Below, piece by piece: positions 10,323-21,744 of a stretch of 64,000 nt of DNA. A model generated the notes under the pieces. It saw only the letters and a program-made list of their open reading frames with translations. It was not told the DNA's origin and did no database searches. The first letter of the stretch is position 1. Every line of letters starts with the position of its first letter. The DNA lies in NCBI GenBank assembly GCA_965153355.1, contig OZ231127.1:62496001-62560000 (forward strand). Reading direction: 5' to 3'. This DNA comes from Flaccisagitta enflata. Its lineage: Eukaryota; Chaetognatha; Sagittoidea; Aphragmophora. A program made the position numbers and the translations under genes.

Positions 10323-10887
10323 GTAAAGGAGGGAAGAAAGAACTGGGCAGTGAAAATGGTCATTCTATGATTCCCCTTCGAGGCCGCTGACCAACAAACA
10401 GAGCAATGTTGAAAATCATTCCAGCATGGCACCATATCTCCCCATCTTGCAGACAAAACAAATTATTCTTTATCAAATTATCTTTAGATAGAAAGCGGGT
10501 TATAAAAAGAAGAATTTAAATGGCGCAAACCAATTGTGCCGGTTTTGCCTGCGGTCATGTGTTTGCTTTATAGACCTACAAAACGTTCCGTTTCAAACCG
10601 CCTTTGCCAAAAAATGTCGCTGATGGCTCCATAATCCCTCCATATGAACACGAGAGGGTGATTTTGATTTACGAGAGGAAAATATAAACAAATAAATATC
10701 ATCGGCATAGTTGTTCCTCATGGTTTAGAGAACCTACATTACGCTGATTGCATCGCCGTCGTATGTCTAACCAGTGGCGTTCGCCATAATGTGTTCCACG
10801 AAAACTTGATCGGGCATGAAAAAGAAAAGCAATAAAAAACAATAGAAAATTTCTAATATTGATATCCGGACAAATCTGTGTAATCAA

Positions 10888-11145
10888 TAATGGCCGCCAG
10901 TGGGCGGCCTTACTACCACGTGTGGGCGACCTCATTGCCGCCTATGGGCGGCCTCACTGCCGCCTGTGGGCGGTCTCACTGCTGCCTTTGGGCAGTCTCA
11001 CTGCCGCCTGTAAGCAGTCACACCCCTGCCTGTGGGCGGTCCTACTGCCGCTTGTGGGCGGTCCCACTACCGCCTATAGGCGGTCCCACTACCGCCTGTT
11101 GGTGGTCCCACTGCCACCTGTGGGTTGCCCCACTGCCTTCTTAGT
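10888..11145. repeat. 22-bp GC-rich minisatellite of hairpin-forming units
   Basis: About eleven units of CCGCCTGTGGGCGGTCTCACTG type. The unit starts with a palindrome, CCGCC(TATA/TGTG)GGCGG in the best copies, so each unit can form a small hairpin. One unit near 11010 carries a 3-bp insertion. GC content is far above the flanks. Both reading directions stay open because of the repeat, but no protein domain is evident. Confidence 0.85.
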
Positions 11146-11940
11146 CTGGGATGTTTGAGCATTACCACCCGTGCCGAGCCTTTTTACAGCCCCCACCCAC
11201 CCATTATATACCCCTTCCCTCCAGCAATAGTACCCCCGCCCATCTGTAACTGGTTATTGAATTGGTCCGGAATTCCCCTTGTCTTTATCCGTGGACTCGC
11301 AACTACTTAAGAGGATTTTTGATCAGAAGATCAACATCAGACAGCATAAGGTAATAAATTTTAAAATCTTTAGCATTTTTATTTTCTTAAATTTTATTTA
11401 TCTACTATTTTTTTTCAAAACCTCTTTTTAGTCGCTAATTTGTATATTGCTGTGATAATGATTTTATTTTCACCAAAACTGGGTGCAAATTCCGGAAATA
11501 TATATATTTTTGAAAATCTAAAAAAATCGAAAATAAATGAAATTTGAACAAATAAAAAAACCTTTGTTTATGCTCCCTGACATCAATGATGTGATCAAAA
11601 ATACTTTTGCATATTGACACACCCAAGTACTGCGGTTGTCTGCATATATGGAATGGGGGGGAGTGGAAGGGGGTTTGAATGCCCCTGCCCCTCCGTCCAT
11701 GAGGAATACAAAATCAAAAGAAAAATATTAAGTCAGAAGCATTGAGTTTTGATATCTTGTCAACCTAAAGATTCCATTAAGGCATCAAAATTTGTTTTTG
11801 GAAAAAAGCAAACTAGCAAAACATAGACATGACAATAGTTTGAATACGTACAACAAAGATTAAAGGAAATTGCTTCTGTGAAAAAATGATAGGCTTGCCT
11901 CAAGGCTGACACATTTCCTCAAAGAGCAATGCGCTTCTTG
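11146..11940. other. AT-rich, no gene recognised
   Basis: Nothing convincing on either strand. A short G-rich stretch at about 11650-11670 is the only compositional anomaly. Confidence 0.4.
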
Positions 11941-11945
11941 GACAG

Positions 11946-13358
11946 CAGCCCAAAAGAGGTCGATGACCTACGCTTTCACATGTATGGGAATTTTTTTCTT
12001 TTCCCATGTCCCCTCCTCCCCCCCCCTAATTCAAAGTCTGCTGAATTCTGCTACATTCTGCCAAATTAGACTAAATTCTGCTTAATTCTATGGTGTGAAC
12101 CCCCTGAAAACTGTAACACCCCCACCTACAGCCCTGCCCAATTGAAGTTAGAGATATTAGAGATAGACAATACAAATGGTGTCATCAAAGTGATTTTTCA
12201 ATTTTTCTTTTAAGCCAAGATATAGCTAAATAAAGCGATACAATTTACTATTGTCAAAAAATTATATAATCAAGGATTTTGCACTATAATTTGAGATTGG
12301 AGTGGAAATTACAAAATCAATCTGGTGGTGGCACTTGTGTACTCATAAGCTGTTTTTTACAATAAAACTAATTATTGCTATAGTTTGAACTGTAAGGCGG
12401 TGCCACAGTTTTAGCGGGGTCCACACTTTATATTTCTCCTTCTGTACAGATTTCCGCCAAATTTGGCCATTCGACCACTCCCCCAGCTTCTGGGAGGAGG
12501 AAAAGAAGGAGAAAATCCTCCATATATGTGAAAGCATTGGTCATCAACTCCTTCGGGGCTGCTGCCAGTCAGGGTTGGAAGGGTGGATTAATCCATTTGA
12601 AAAAATCCTGAAGTAATCCAAATGGATAAAATGGATTTTTTCAAAACAATTTTTGAAAAAATCTGGATTTTTTCAAATTTTTAAATTTTTTTTTGCAAAA
12701 ATGACCAAACCTCTAAGAAAGATATTTTTCAATGATTTCAAGTCCTGAATTATTTTCTCACAGATTTTTTTCTGTCTTTGAACGTAAGAGGGCTTTTGTT
12801 TTTGAGAAACTTTCTCTTGGCCAAAAGCATCTCGAACTCTGTGTGATTGAATGCAGGATACAGTAGAACGCTAGCAATCTATTTTATGAATTACATTTTT
12901 TCAAGAATGCGCCATGCATAATATCTTATTAAATAGTTTTATTAAAGTTATGTGTATCCTTTTATCATATCTAAATGTACGTAATTTTTGCAGAAATACA
13001 TCTTTTAACCGCAATAACCAGGTGTGAAAAACATTTCCACTGTTGCCTGTTGAACTGCTCTATATTCATTTTATTATTCATTTATCTGTTACTTATCACA
13101 TTTAATCATTGTATGCCCTATATCAATATCATAACCAGTAGTTAATCACATCTTATGGCGCATTTTTGAAAAAATCCACCAATTGAAAAAATCCACAATT
13201 TTATCCGGATTAATCCAAGATGGATTAATCCAAATGGATTTTTTCAAATAAAATGGATTTTTTAACAATCCTGGCTGCCCTGCACCTTTGCTAAATTGTA
13301 TTCACAGACTACTCCAATAGGCCACGGGTACCGCATCATACGCTTTTGCGGTTATTGT
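11946..13358. mobile_element. RepC element split by a hAT-like insertion
   Basis: The left RepC module (GGTCGATGACCTACGCTTTCACA) is at 11965-11990 and the inner part at 12020-12540 holds short AATTCTGCT-type repeats. The closing module (GTGAAAGCATTGGTCATC, then CTTCGGGGCTGCTGCC) is interrupted at 12568. It resumes at 13274 with GCTGCCCTGCACC and ends in the RepC tail CTTTTGCGGTTATTG. The RepC copy therefore predates the inserted element. Confidence 0.6.
12570..13273. mobile_element. hAT-like non-autonomous DNA transposon
   Basis: 704 bp with short terminal inverted repeats CAGGGTTG / CAATCCTG. Extended subterminal inverted copies of GGATTAATCCA and ATGGATTTTTTCAAA lie inside. The flanks carry an imperfect 8-bp duplication (GCTGCCAG at 12561 / GCTGCCCT at 13274, six of eight matching), as expected of hAT elements with 8-bp target duplications. 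There is no transposase frame. The assignment rests on termini and TSD length only. Confidence 0.55.
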
Positions 13359-13361
13359 CTG

Positions 13362-13545
13362 TTGCTCATTTACCCATCAACGCTACTGCTGCTTCCGCCC
13401 CTGATTCTGCTTCCGCCGAGGCCGCTTTGACTGCTTCAACTTCCGCTGCTAGCTTCTGCCACAGCCGCTTCAGCCAAAGCTGCTTTCACCGTTTCGGCGA
13501 CTCTCTGCTGAAGCAGCTTATTCCGCTTCCTCCAATACGTTGAGC
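13362..13545. repeat. GCTTCCGCC-rich short-repeat segment
   Basis: GC-rich patch of degenerate GCTTCCGCC / GCCGCTTT units, translating as Ala/Ser-rich sequence in one frame. A similar patch is at 44278-44362. Without splice sites or domains it is treated as a repeat and not a gene. Confidence 0.45.
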
Positions 13546-13639
13546 ACTAGTCGATAATGGTTTCAGCGAAAAGTTCCTTGAAAAAGAAAAGTAATGCGAT
13601 TATGCGAGGTTACAATACACGCATGCACGGCACGCACGC

Positions 13640-13640
<1 letters not shown>

Positions 13641-13733
<93 letters not shown>
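13641..13733. repeat. (CA)n microsatellite next to a RepA tail
   Basis: Pure CA run. Downstream at 13785-13858 is a RepA-like tail (GACAGACAAAGACTTTTCAGAG, then GTCGCGAGGCTGCGACTAAAA), so the CA tract may be an expanded internal microsatellite of a RepA copy. Confidence 0.8.
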
Positions 13734-13734
<1 letters not shown>

Positions 13735-14009
13735 GTTGTTGAACCGAGATTGCCCGCTTTTATACTTTTTAACTTGTCCGTCACGGTTGCACGGCCCACA
13801 GACACACAGACAAATGGACAGACAAAGACTTTTCAGAGTCGCGAGGCTGCGACTAAAAATTGCATCATTGTTGGTAAAATCATCCTCGTCATTATCAATG
13901 TTAATAACTCCGTTGTCATCTTCAGCATCAGCATAAATATTGTCATCATTAGCAGTACCATTGATAGTTATTATATCATCGTCGTCATTATTCATTTATA
14001 ATCTTTCGT

Positions 14010-14337
14010 AACGTCGTTGTTATCGCTTTTTTGTCGTCGTTATCGTTTTAGCTTGATCGTAATTGTTTTATCGTCGTCATTGTTGTCTTATGGTTGTTAT
14101 CATTGTCATTGTTGTCTTATTGTCATTGTTGTTGTCTTATTGTCGGTTCATCTTATTGTCGTCGTTGACGTTGTCGTCTTTTTGACTTGCTATCGTTCTA
14201 TCGTCGTCGTTATCGTTTTATCGTCGTTGTTGTCGTTTTATCGTCGTCGTTATCGTTTTATCGTCGTCACTGTTGTCATCTTGTCGTTGTCATCTTATCG
14301 TCATCTTCTCATCGTGTTGTTGTTGTTGTTGTTGTGG

Positions 14338-14398
<61 letters not shown>

Positions 14399-14409
14399 GG
14401 TGGTGGTGG

Positions 14410-14496
<87 letters not shown>

Positions 14497-14530
14497 GGTT
14501 GTTGTTGTTGTTGTTGTCGTTGTTGTATCA
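14010..14530. repeat. TTGTCGTCGTT-type repeat grading into (TTG)n
   Basis: Irregular TCGTCGTTATCGTTTTA units from about 14025 to 14305, then a (TTG)n run to 14530 with a TGGTGG interruption at 14397-14410. All long frames across it are poly-Val, poly-Leu or poly-Cys (plus strand) or poly-Gln/Asn (minus strand) artefacts. Confidence 0.95.
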
Positions 14531-15220
14531 CCTCATTGACGGAATCCATCAACCCCAAGAAACTACCGATGACGTCGCTGAATAACTTGTTGCTCCCCGA
14601 ACTGTTTAAGTCAAGGTGCACACGAGGGGGCAGTTTTCGCGGTCAGATTACATTCTAGAAAAAAAATAAAATGAGGAATTCATGATTTTTTAAAAAGAAA
14701 TCATATTTTTAGAATGATTTATTTATTCATTTGCATTGAGAATCATTTATGTCTTTAAAATCAGTCAGAAAAATTGAGAGAAAAAAAAGGAAAATTAGCC
14801 TCCATTCCCTGACTTGTCTTACGTGAAATTCTTCATCTGTCTCAGAATGTTTAGATTTGCATTTTTTAAAACATGGCCCTGTTCTAAAGACATATAAGAA
14901 GGAGGCCATGTTCTTAGAAATGCAAAATTCTGCATTCAGAGAGAGATTGAGAATTTCACGCGAAATGATTTTTCCAAATTTGCTGTTCCTGTACACTGCC
15001 ACTTAAAACGATGAAAACGAACTCAGATATTCCATAGCCAAAGAATTGATTCAAGGAGTTTCTCTGTTACTCGTGTGTGCATCAATTCCACCTGTTTTCA
15101 AAAGTGCCATTTTATTCTCCATTCGATGGGCCATTAGCACGATACGGTCTCTGTGTTGAACACTCGATTTGTATATGGACTCTTTCACTTTTTGTATTCT
15201 AATCGACGTTTATTAAGGAA
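14531..15220. other. AT-rich, no gene recognised
   Basis: No convincing coding region or repeat was seen on either strand. Confidence 0.4.
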
Positions 15221-15364
15221 AACAAGGCCGGATACACGGCTACTCCAGTCACAAGACCATTTGGGCGTCACAGAATAAAAACATAGAAAAAGTTAAGTGT
15301 GACCAACCGACCAACCGACCAACGGGCAAAGCGGGATGTAGAGTCGCGTGCACGCGACTTAAAA
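15221..15364 (+). mobile_element. RepA dispersed element, short copy
   Basis: AACAAGGCCGGATACACGGC start, a short (GACCAACC)n middle and the end AGTCGCGTGCACGCGACTTAAAA, a perfect stem of AGTCGCGT with ACGCGACT. Internally shortened relative to 21485-21744. Confidence 0.75.
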
Positions 15365-15489
15365 TCAAACGCAATTGCAGATAAACGGTACAACCCTAAC
15401 TTTAGACACTGAGCATGAAGATTCCTCTTTGTTTACAGATGCACTAGTGCAAAGACACATCTATAGATGTAAAGAGAAATGAAAAGACG

Positions 15490-15720
15490 TGGAGACAAGA
15501 AGAGACATGAAGAGACATGAAGAGACATGAAGAGACATGAAGTGAAGACATAAGGAGACATAAAAAGAGGAAATGAAGAGGACATGAGGGGATGTGAAAT
15601 AGGACATGAGGAGACATGAAAAGAAGACATGAGGAGGCAGGAAAGGACATGAAGACTTCATTGAGGAGACATAAAGAGAGGACATGAGAAACCATGAAAA
15701 AAAGTCGCAAAAGCGTCAGA
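15490..15720. repeat. 10-bp AGAGACATGA minisatellite
   Basis: Regular 10-bp units at 15501-15540 that become degenerate to 15700. A smaller block of the same unit lies at 16370-16430, on the other side of the adjacent RepC element. Confidence 0.85.
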
Positions 15721-16331
15721 TGGTCAGCAGTACCCGTTGCCCCTAAGTTAGTGAATGTTAGATGTGAAGGTGAGAGGGGCAACTGTGCTTGGCTAGAATT
15801 GAAGTTTTGAGTCGAGATTTTAGCCCCAAGGAAGGGATTGGAGCCATGAGGTTGGAATTGGAGCAATGATGATGGGGTTGGAGCCCTAGAGCTGGGGTCG
15901 GAGCCTTGAGGCTGGGATTGGAGCCCCAAAGCTGGTATTGGAGCCTCAAGGCTGGGATTGAACCCTAGAGGCTAGGATTGAAGTCCCAGGGCTGGGATTG
16001 GAGCTTCCAGTCTGAGATTGGAGCCTTGAGTCTGGGACTGGAGCCTCCAGTCTGGAATTGGAGCCCTAGGCTGGGATTGGAGCCTCGAGAGTGAGACTGG
16101 AGCCTGGATGCTGGGATTGGAATCTTGATGCTGGGACTGAGCCATGATACTGGGATTGGAGCCATAGGGCTTGGATATGAGGCCTAAGGCTGAGTTTTGA
16201 GAGGGAGGTTGAAATTTAGGCTTCAAAGTCAGGGAGGGGGCGGAGAAGCAGAAGGAGGAGGAGAAGGAGGAGAAGGAGAAAGTTTACCATATGTGTGAAA
16301 GCATAAGTCATCGGCCCCTTCGGGGCCGCTG
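15708..16331. mobile_element. RepC element with a central 20-bp array
   Basis: Opens with AGTCGCAAAAGCGTCAGATG and GTCAGCAGTACCCGTTGCCCC. An array of GGCTGGGATTGGAGCCNNNA units follows (15800-16200), then a GGAGGAGAAGG run, and it closes with CATATGTGTGAAAGCATAAG and TCATCGGCCCCTTCGGGGCC. The closing module is the inverse of the one that opens other copies. Confidence 0.7.
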
Positions 16332-16750
16332 TCCAAAAGAAGACAAGAGGGGAGGTGAAGAGAAGACAGGAGAAGACATGAAGAGACATGAAGAGACATG
16401 AAGGGAAACAAAATATGACATAAGGATGTCAAGAGATGAAGAAATGAAGAGAAAACCCCTAAAAATCGCATTAAGAAATATTCCGCGTTTCCAACCTTCC
16501 TATCTTCCAATGGACACACCCTCTTATAGAGACGCTAGGACGCATCTAAAAAGTCATGAAAAATACGTCTTTGCTATCAAATATTCTATACTTTTTTTGG
16601 CCATGAGAACTTTATCAACCTTATCAATCTCAACGACATTTTCCTTCGTGAGATTCGATCCTGTACTGCTGCTGCTGTTTTTACTCCCCATTTTGCCGCT
16701 ATTGTTGTTTCTGCTTCTTTCCCGGCGACCGCAGTAACCTTTGAGAAGAA

Positions 16751-16880
16751 AACAAGGCCAATACGGTGCGACGTGTGGATCGTCAAACGAATTCGTTACC
16801 AACAGACAGACAGACAATCAGAGCGACGGACAGACCGACGAACACAGCCAGTTATAGAGGTGCTTTGTCGCACCTAAAAA
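16751..16880 (+). mobile_element. RepB dispersed element
   Basis: AACAAGGCCAATACGGTGCG start, GACAGACAGACA-type middle, and the end hairpin AGGTGCTTTGTCGCACCT followed by AAAA. 130 bp, non-coding. Confidence 0.75.
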
Positions 16881-17119
16881 CCCCAAAAAACAATGTGACT
16901 CGTCAAATGGAAAACTTTTCACATTGATAAGATTTAATGCGCAAAAGAAGATAATGAATAGATCCACCATATTTCTTGTAAATAGCGCCCCAGGCGCTTT
17001 TGAAATTGAAATTAAACATTGCTATTTCAAATTTGCAATTAGCGCCCCCTATTCACTTTTGTCTGCATAATGCTTTATAAAATTTTCACTTTTTGACAAT
17101 TTTTTTATATTTCAATAAA

Positions 17120-17250
17120 AACAAGGCCTGATACACGGCTACCCAAGTCGCGTGCGGGTGGGCAGGGGCCATATTTGAGTTCACTAGACAACGTGGGCAG
17201 GAGCAGTGAGGTCCAAGAAATAAAATCATAAAAAAAAGTAATTTCCTATA
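17120..17250 (+). mobile_element. RepA element, 3'-truncated
   Basis: AACAAGGCCTGATACACGGC and the following RepA body (GTCGCGTGCGGGTGGGCAGG, GGGCAGGAGCAGTGAGGTC) are present. The GACGG middle and terminal hairpin are missing. Confidence 0.7.
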
Positions 17251-17499
17251 AATCTTCTATGACTCGTTTCAAATAATTACTCTCATCCTTAGCTCATTCT
17301 TTCATGAAAAAAGAGGGGGGCGCTAATTAGAGGGGGGGAGGCAAAAAATGCAAGAAATACGGTATAAATAGATCTATGACAAATAGATCTATTCTTTCTT
17401 AAACAAGGCATGTCCTGTCGTTTAATTGTGGTCGGGCAAGGGACACTTCCTCAAATGGCATCTGAAGGACTGAGTGATCATTTGAGGTATGTAGCCTCT

Positions 17500-17518
17500 A
17501 CGACAACAACAACAACAA

Positions 17519-17613
<95 letters not shown>

Positions 17614-17642
17614 GCAATAATGATAAAACAAAAACAACCACC

Positions 17643-17685
<43 letters not shown>

Positions 17686-17735
17686 GAACAACAAGAACAA
17701 CAAAAACAACAACAACAATAACAACATCAGTAATA
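17500..17735. repeat. (CAA)n microsatellite
   Basis: CAA/ACA trinucleotide run with a short non-repeat island (ATAATGATAAAACAAAAA) near 17615. Long Thr, Gln or Asn frames are artefacts. Confidence 0.95.
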
Positions 17736-17949
17736 AAAAAAGAACAATAACAACAACAAAAAACGTAGCGAAATTTATAATCAAACTATAAAAAGAATGC
17801 TTATAGTTGGCCCAGTGAGATAAGATTTTAATTGTAGCAGCTGAAAGGTATGAAGACGATTCAGCTAAACTTTTATCTTACGGGGCCAACTGGGGGTATG
17901 CTTTTCATAGTTTTATTATAAGTGTTGCTTTGACGTTTTTTCTTTAACA

Positions 17950-18445
17950 GGTGTTAACAACAGCAACAATGAAAACGACAACGACAACGACAACAAAGAC
18001 GATGGCAACAACAACAACAACAGCAACAATGACAACAACAATGAAAATGACAACGTTAAAATGATAATCACAACGACAATAACGATGACAACAATGACAA
18101 TGACAACAACACCGACAATGATATCGACAACAACAACGACAATGACGACAATGAAAATGTCAATGACAAAAACGATTACAACAACAACAATGACCATGAC
18201 AACAGCATGACAATGACAATGACAATGATATTGACAACGACAATGATAATGACAACGAAAATGATGATGACAACAACAACAATGTCAACAACAATGACAA
18301 TGACAACAACAACAGCAATGACAATGACAATGACAAACACAATGACAATGACAATAACAACGACAACAACAACAATGACAACAATAACGACAATGACAAT
18401 GACAATGACTATGACAACGGCAACGGTAACAACAACCACAACACC

Positions 18446-18481
<36 letters not shown>

Positions 18482-18545
18482 AACAACAACAACAACAACA
18501 ACAACAACAGCAACAACAACAAAAACACAATAACAACTACAACAG
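17950..18545. repeat. Compound ACAATG / CAA repeat
   Basis: GACAATGACAACAACAATG hexamer and nonamer variants from 17965 to 18420, followed by (CAA)n to 18545. Confidence 0.93.
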
Positions 18546-18747
18546 AAACAGCAACAACGACGTTACACTCAGTGATCGCTGAAGGCACATTTCTAGGAGC
18601 AGCTCAAGTAAAATGGAAACTTACACACAAATCAACTCCAATTCAGTTTCATTTTGACTTTTTGGAACTAATACGCCGTTCACCACGAAACAAACGAAAA
18701 TCAAAATGGAATGATGAAAAATTAAGAAAAGATACCTAACGAAAGTA

Positions 18748-18765
18748 AACAACAACAACAACAGC

Positions 18766-18805
<40 letters not shown>

Positions 18806-19030
18806 GCAACAGCAATAACAGCACCAACAACAACAGCGACAGCAACAGCACAGCGGCAACAACAGCGACAACAGCAGCAGCAGCAGCGCAACAGCAATGA
18901 CCAGCAACAATATGCTGGCAGAAAGCCCCTGAAGCCACAGCCGTTTACTCATCAGCGATGGGTCAGCGGCATCAACGACGAATTCAAGTAAGAGTTTTGG
19001 ACATGCACATTTAAGCACAATCACACACGC

Positions 19031-19085
<55 letters not shown>

Positions 19086-19088
19086 TCA
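18748..19088. repeat. (CAA)n and CAGCAA tracts
   Basis: CAA run with CAG interruptions at 18748-18900, a ~130-bp non-repeat gap, then pure CAA at 19028-19085. Confidence 0.93.
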
Positions 19089-19288
19089 GACTTATTATGC
19101 ACCTACCGTTCCGTGTTTATTGCCCACCGACCAATTGACCTATCTGGAATTGTAGAATCTCCCTGCCGCCCAATCACGAGATTCAAATGTAATCAATAAG
19201 ATAACGGAAAACCGCCTCTTGTTCACAGGTCAATGACTAAGATTGTAATTGGGCAAAAAACGCCTCAAGATCACAGCTGCTATGACAA

Positions 19289-19800
19289 ATAGTCGCAAAA
19301 GCGTCAGATGGTCAGCGGTACCCGTGCCCTGCTGGGGTAGTTTGTAATTAAGATTGAGGGAGGGTGCAGGGCAGCGGCCCCAAAGGGGTTGATGACCTAT
19401 GCTTTCACACATATGAGGAATTTTCTCCTCCTTCTCCTCCTGGTAGCTGGGGGGATGACCAAGCTTGGCAGAAATTTGGCAGACATTGGCGGAATATGGC
19501 AGTGTACTAGTTTGGCAGAATTTGGCGGAATATGGTGGGATTTGGCAGAATTTGGCAAAATTAAGCAGAATTTGGCAGAATTTGGCGAATTATAGTTGGA
19601 TTTTGCAGAATTGGGTAGAATTTGGCAGGATTTGGCAGGGGGGGATCGAGAAGGAGGAGAACAGGCCTGAAATCAGTCCTCTCAGGCCTGAAATCTGCCT
19701 CACAGATTCAAGGCCTGAGAGCAGGCCTCAGGCCTGAGAAAAGCAAATCTCGGGCCTGGAGGAGGGCAGATTTCAGGCCTGGGAGGGCCTAAAGGGGGGA
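19289..19800. mobile_element. RepC element with GGCAGAATTT array
   Basis: Opens with AGTCGCAAAAGCGTCAGATG and the GGCAGCGGCC stem, then CTATGCTTTCACACATATGA. The array here is about 11-bp TTGGCAGAATT units (19460-19640), followed by CAGGCCTGAAATC units (19665-19790). The inverted closing module is not obvious, so this copy is incomplete or different. Confidence 0.55.
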
Positions 19801-19874
19801 GTGGATGGACGCTGCCCACAGGAGAGAGAATGAATGGCAGGAAACGTACAATAGAAGCAACGTGGGGTTACAAT

Positions 19875-19909
19875 ATTGCCATGGATGGGTGGGCAGGGGC
19901 ATACACCCC

Positions 19910-19997
<88 letters not shown>

Positions 19998-20115
19998 ATA
20001 CACACACACAGACACACACACAACTCGATCATCACGGACCAACTGACGTACCAACGGACAGACGGACTGACAAAGCCTTTTATTAAATGACTTATAGAAC
20101 CCGTCACTAAAAGGA
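19875..20115 (+). mobile_element. RepA-like element expanded by (CA)n
   Basis: The left part GATGGGTGGGCAGGGGCATA is RepA-like. The middle is a (CA)n run of about 80 bp (19915-19992) with CAGACACA variants. The right part ACGGACAGACGGACTGACAA and CCGTCACTAAAA is the RepA tail. This copy shows microsatellite growth inside a dispersed element. Confidence 0.5.
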
Positions 20116-20784
20116 AAATAAGCAAAAAAAACAGAAAAGAAACAAATAAATAAACAAACAAAAAAAAACAATGAAAAAGTGAAAGAGAACGTGATTAAAG
20201 GGTGAAAAACAGAAAGGGAGATCAAATTTAACTCTGCAAAGATCATTAGGTATCCGAAAATGAAGTGAATGAATGATGAAAACACTGTTCTATTAGCGGG
20301 AAATGAGAGAACACAACATTCCTTTTCTTGACTTATACATTTGCATTTTTTGATAAAATGCGTTGACATTGTTTGACACACCCTTCATTTTCATGGCCAG
20401 AAACGCTAGAAACAATCGCATGTTAATAGTGGCTTGATGCCAATCTACTGAATATATATTTTTTTTATAATCCAAAAAGAAATTAAAAGCCCGCCTGACT
20501 TTTTAACTTTTTAACTTTTCTATCGCGAATATCTTTGCATAATTTCCCCCCTTACAACTCTTTATGTGGCTACGTCGGTTCATTAGTCTGTCGGTAATAT
20601 TTTTGGCTTGCAAGCAATTTTCGCGATACTGCCCCTTCCCAATCTTCAGCCGCTTCAGGGCCGTGTAGCCGGTCTTAATCTGAAAAGCGTTAACAAATGC
20701 CATCAATGAAATGTCCAAATAACAGGCGTGTATAAAGTTGAGCATTCCCCCATGAGAGAATAAAATCAAAAAAAATAAAAAGGT

Positions 20785-21052
20785 TTGGAGATGGGGAAAA
20801 AATCAAAAGCTAAAAGAAAGAAAGAAACTTTTGGAAGATTTAACACTTTTGGTAGTTCCAAATTATAGTTTCTGATCACTACAACACATTTTAATACTAT
20901 CTAAACCTATAATATACTGTTTTATTGCTTTGTGGGGAAGAAAATCATAGATTTTATAATACGATGCGACGCGTTGTGGGGAAGAAAATCAAAGGCAGGG
21001 GGGGGGGAATAAAATCAAAAGCCGCTCAATTATATACACCCCTGCCAAATAA
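20785..21052. repeat. RepD dispersed repeat, copy 2
   Basis: Same order of landmarks as at 7030-7300 and 45655-45930: GATGGGGAAAAAATCAAAAG, then TTTTAATACTATCTAAACCT, then GTTTTATTGCTTTGTGGGGA (duplicated here), and ending CTCAATTATATACACCCCTG. Confidence 0.65.
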
Positions 21053-21053
21053 G

Positions 21054-21265
21054 TTGGGGCATGCATCACTTAATACAAAGTCATATACCGAGCAACCTTA
21101 TTCAAGTGCGGGTGGGAAGGAGCAAAGATGTAGGATGTCATTAGGACACTTTGGCAAGAGCAGCGACGCAAAAAACGGGAAAATTTATGACTGACGGACT
21201 GACGGAGGAACGTTCGGACGGAAGGAGAGTTGGCTTATATTATGGAGTCGCGTAGCATGTGACTA
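21054..21265 (+). mobile_element. RepA element, old diverged copy
   Basis: Recognised by CAAGTGCGGGTGGGAAGGAG, GACTGACGGACTGACGGA and the terminal GTCGCGTAGCATGTGACTAA. Strongly diverged elsewhere. Confidence 0.5.
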
Positions 21266-21484
21266 AAAGTAGAATTGCATAAATTGCCAAACTAGTCATG
21301 GATTTGCCACTCTATTCTTGCTGTGTCGGTCAGTTGGAAAGTCGAAAAAAGTTGTTCCCAGTTGCGTAGCACTAATTTTATCGGGCATCAATCCTAAGAA
21401 TTTCGTCGGCTTGGGAAATCTTCATATATCACAGAATCTTCTTATATTACTTTAAGCGCAATTTAATTTTCAGTTTCCTGTATC

Positions 21485-21744
21485 AACAAGGCCGGATACA
21501 CGGCTACCCCAGTCGCGTGCGGGTGGGCATGGGCCGTATTCGAGGTCACTTGATCATTTGGGCAGGAGCAGTGAGGCAAAAGACCGCAAAAACCCAAAAA
21601 AAGTAAAGTGTGACGGACGGACGGACGGACGGACCGACGGACGGACGGACGGACGGACGGACCGTGGGACGGACCGACGGACGGAGGGACCGACGGACAG
21701 ACCGACAAAGCGGGGTGTTGAGTCGCGTAGCACGCGACTAAAAA
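21485..21744 (+). mobile_element. RepA dispersed element, best-preserved copy
   Basis: 260 bp with all parts: start AACAAGGCCGGATACACGGC, body GTCGCGTGCGGGTGGGCATG and ATTTGGGCAGGAGCAGTGAG, central GACG/GACC microsatellite (21610-21700), then AAAGCGGGGTGTTGAGTCGC and the terminal hairpin AGTCGCG...CGCGACT followed by AAAA. No coding capacity. The combination of a central microsatellite, a 3' hairpin and a CTAA end resembles Helitron/Helentron-derived DINE/HINE elements. That relation is inferred from structure only. Confidence 0.7.

Noticed and set aside
10888-11145. CRISPR-like array
   Set aside because: Repeats are directly tandem at 22 bp with no unique spacers, and the window is eukaryotic. 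It is a minisatellite.
14301-14621. Poly-Gln/Asn 'protein' on the minus strand
   Set aside because: Pure (TTG)n/(CAA)n translation with only short unique ends. No splice sites or domain support.
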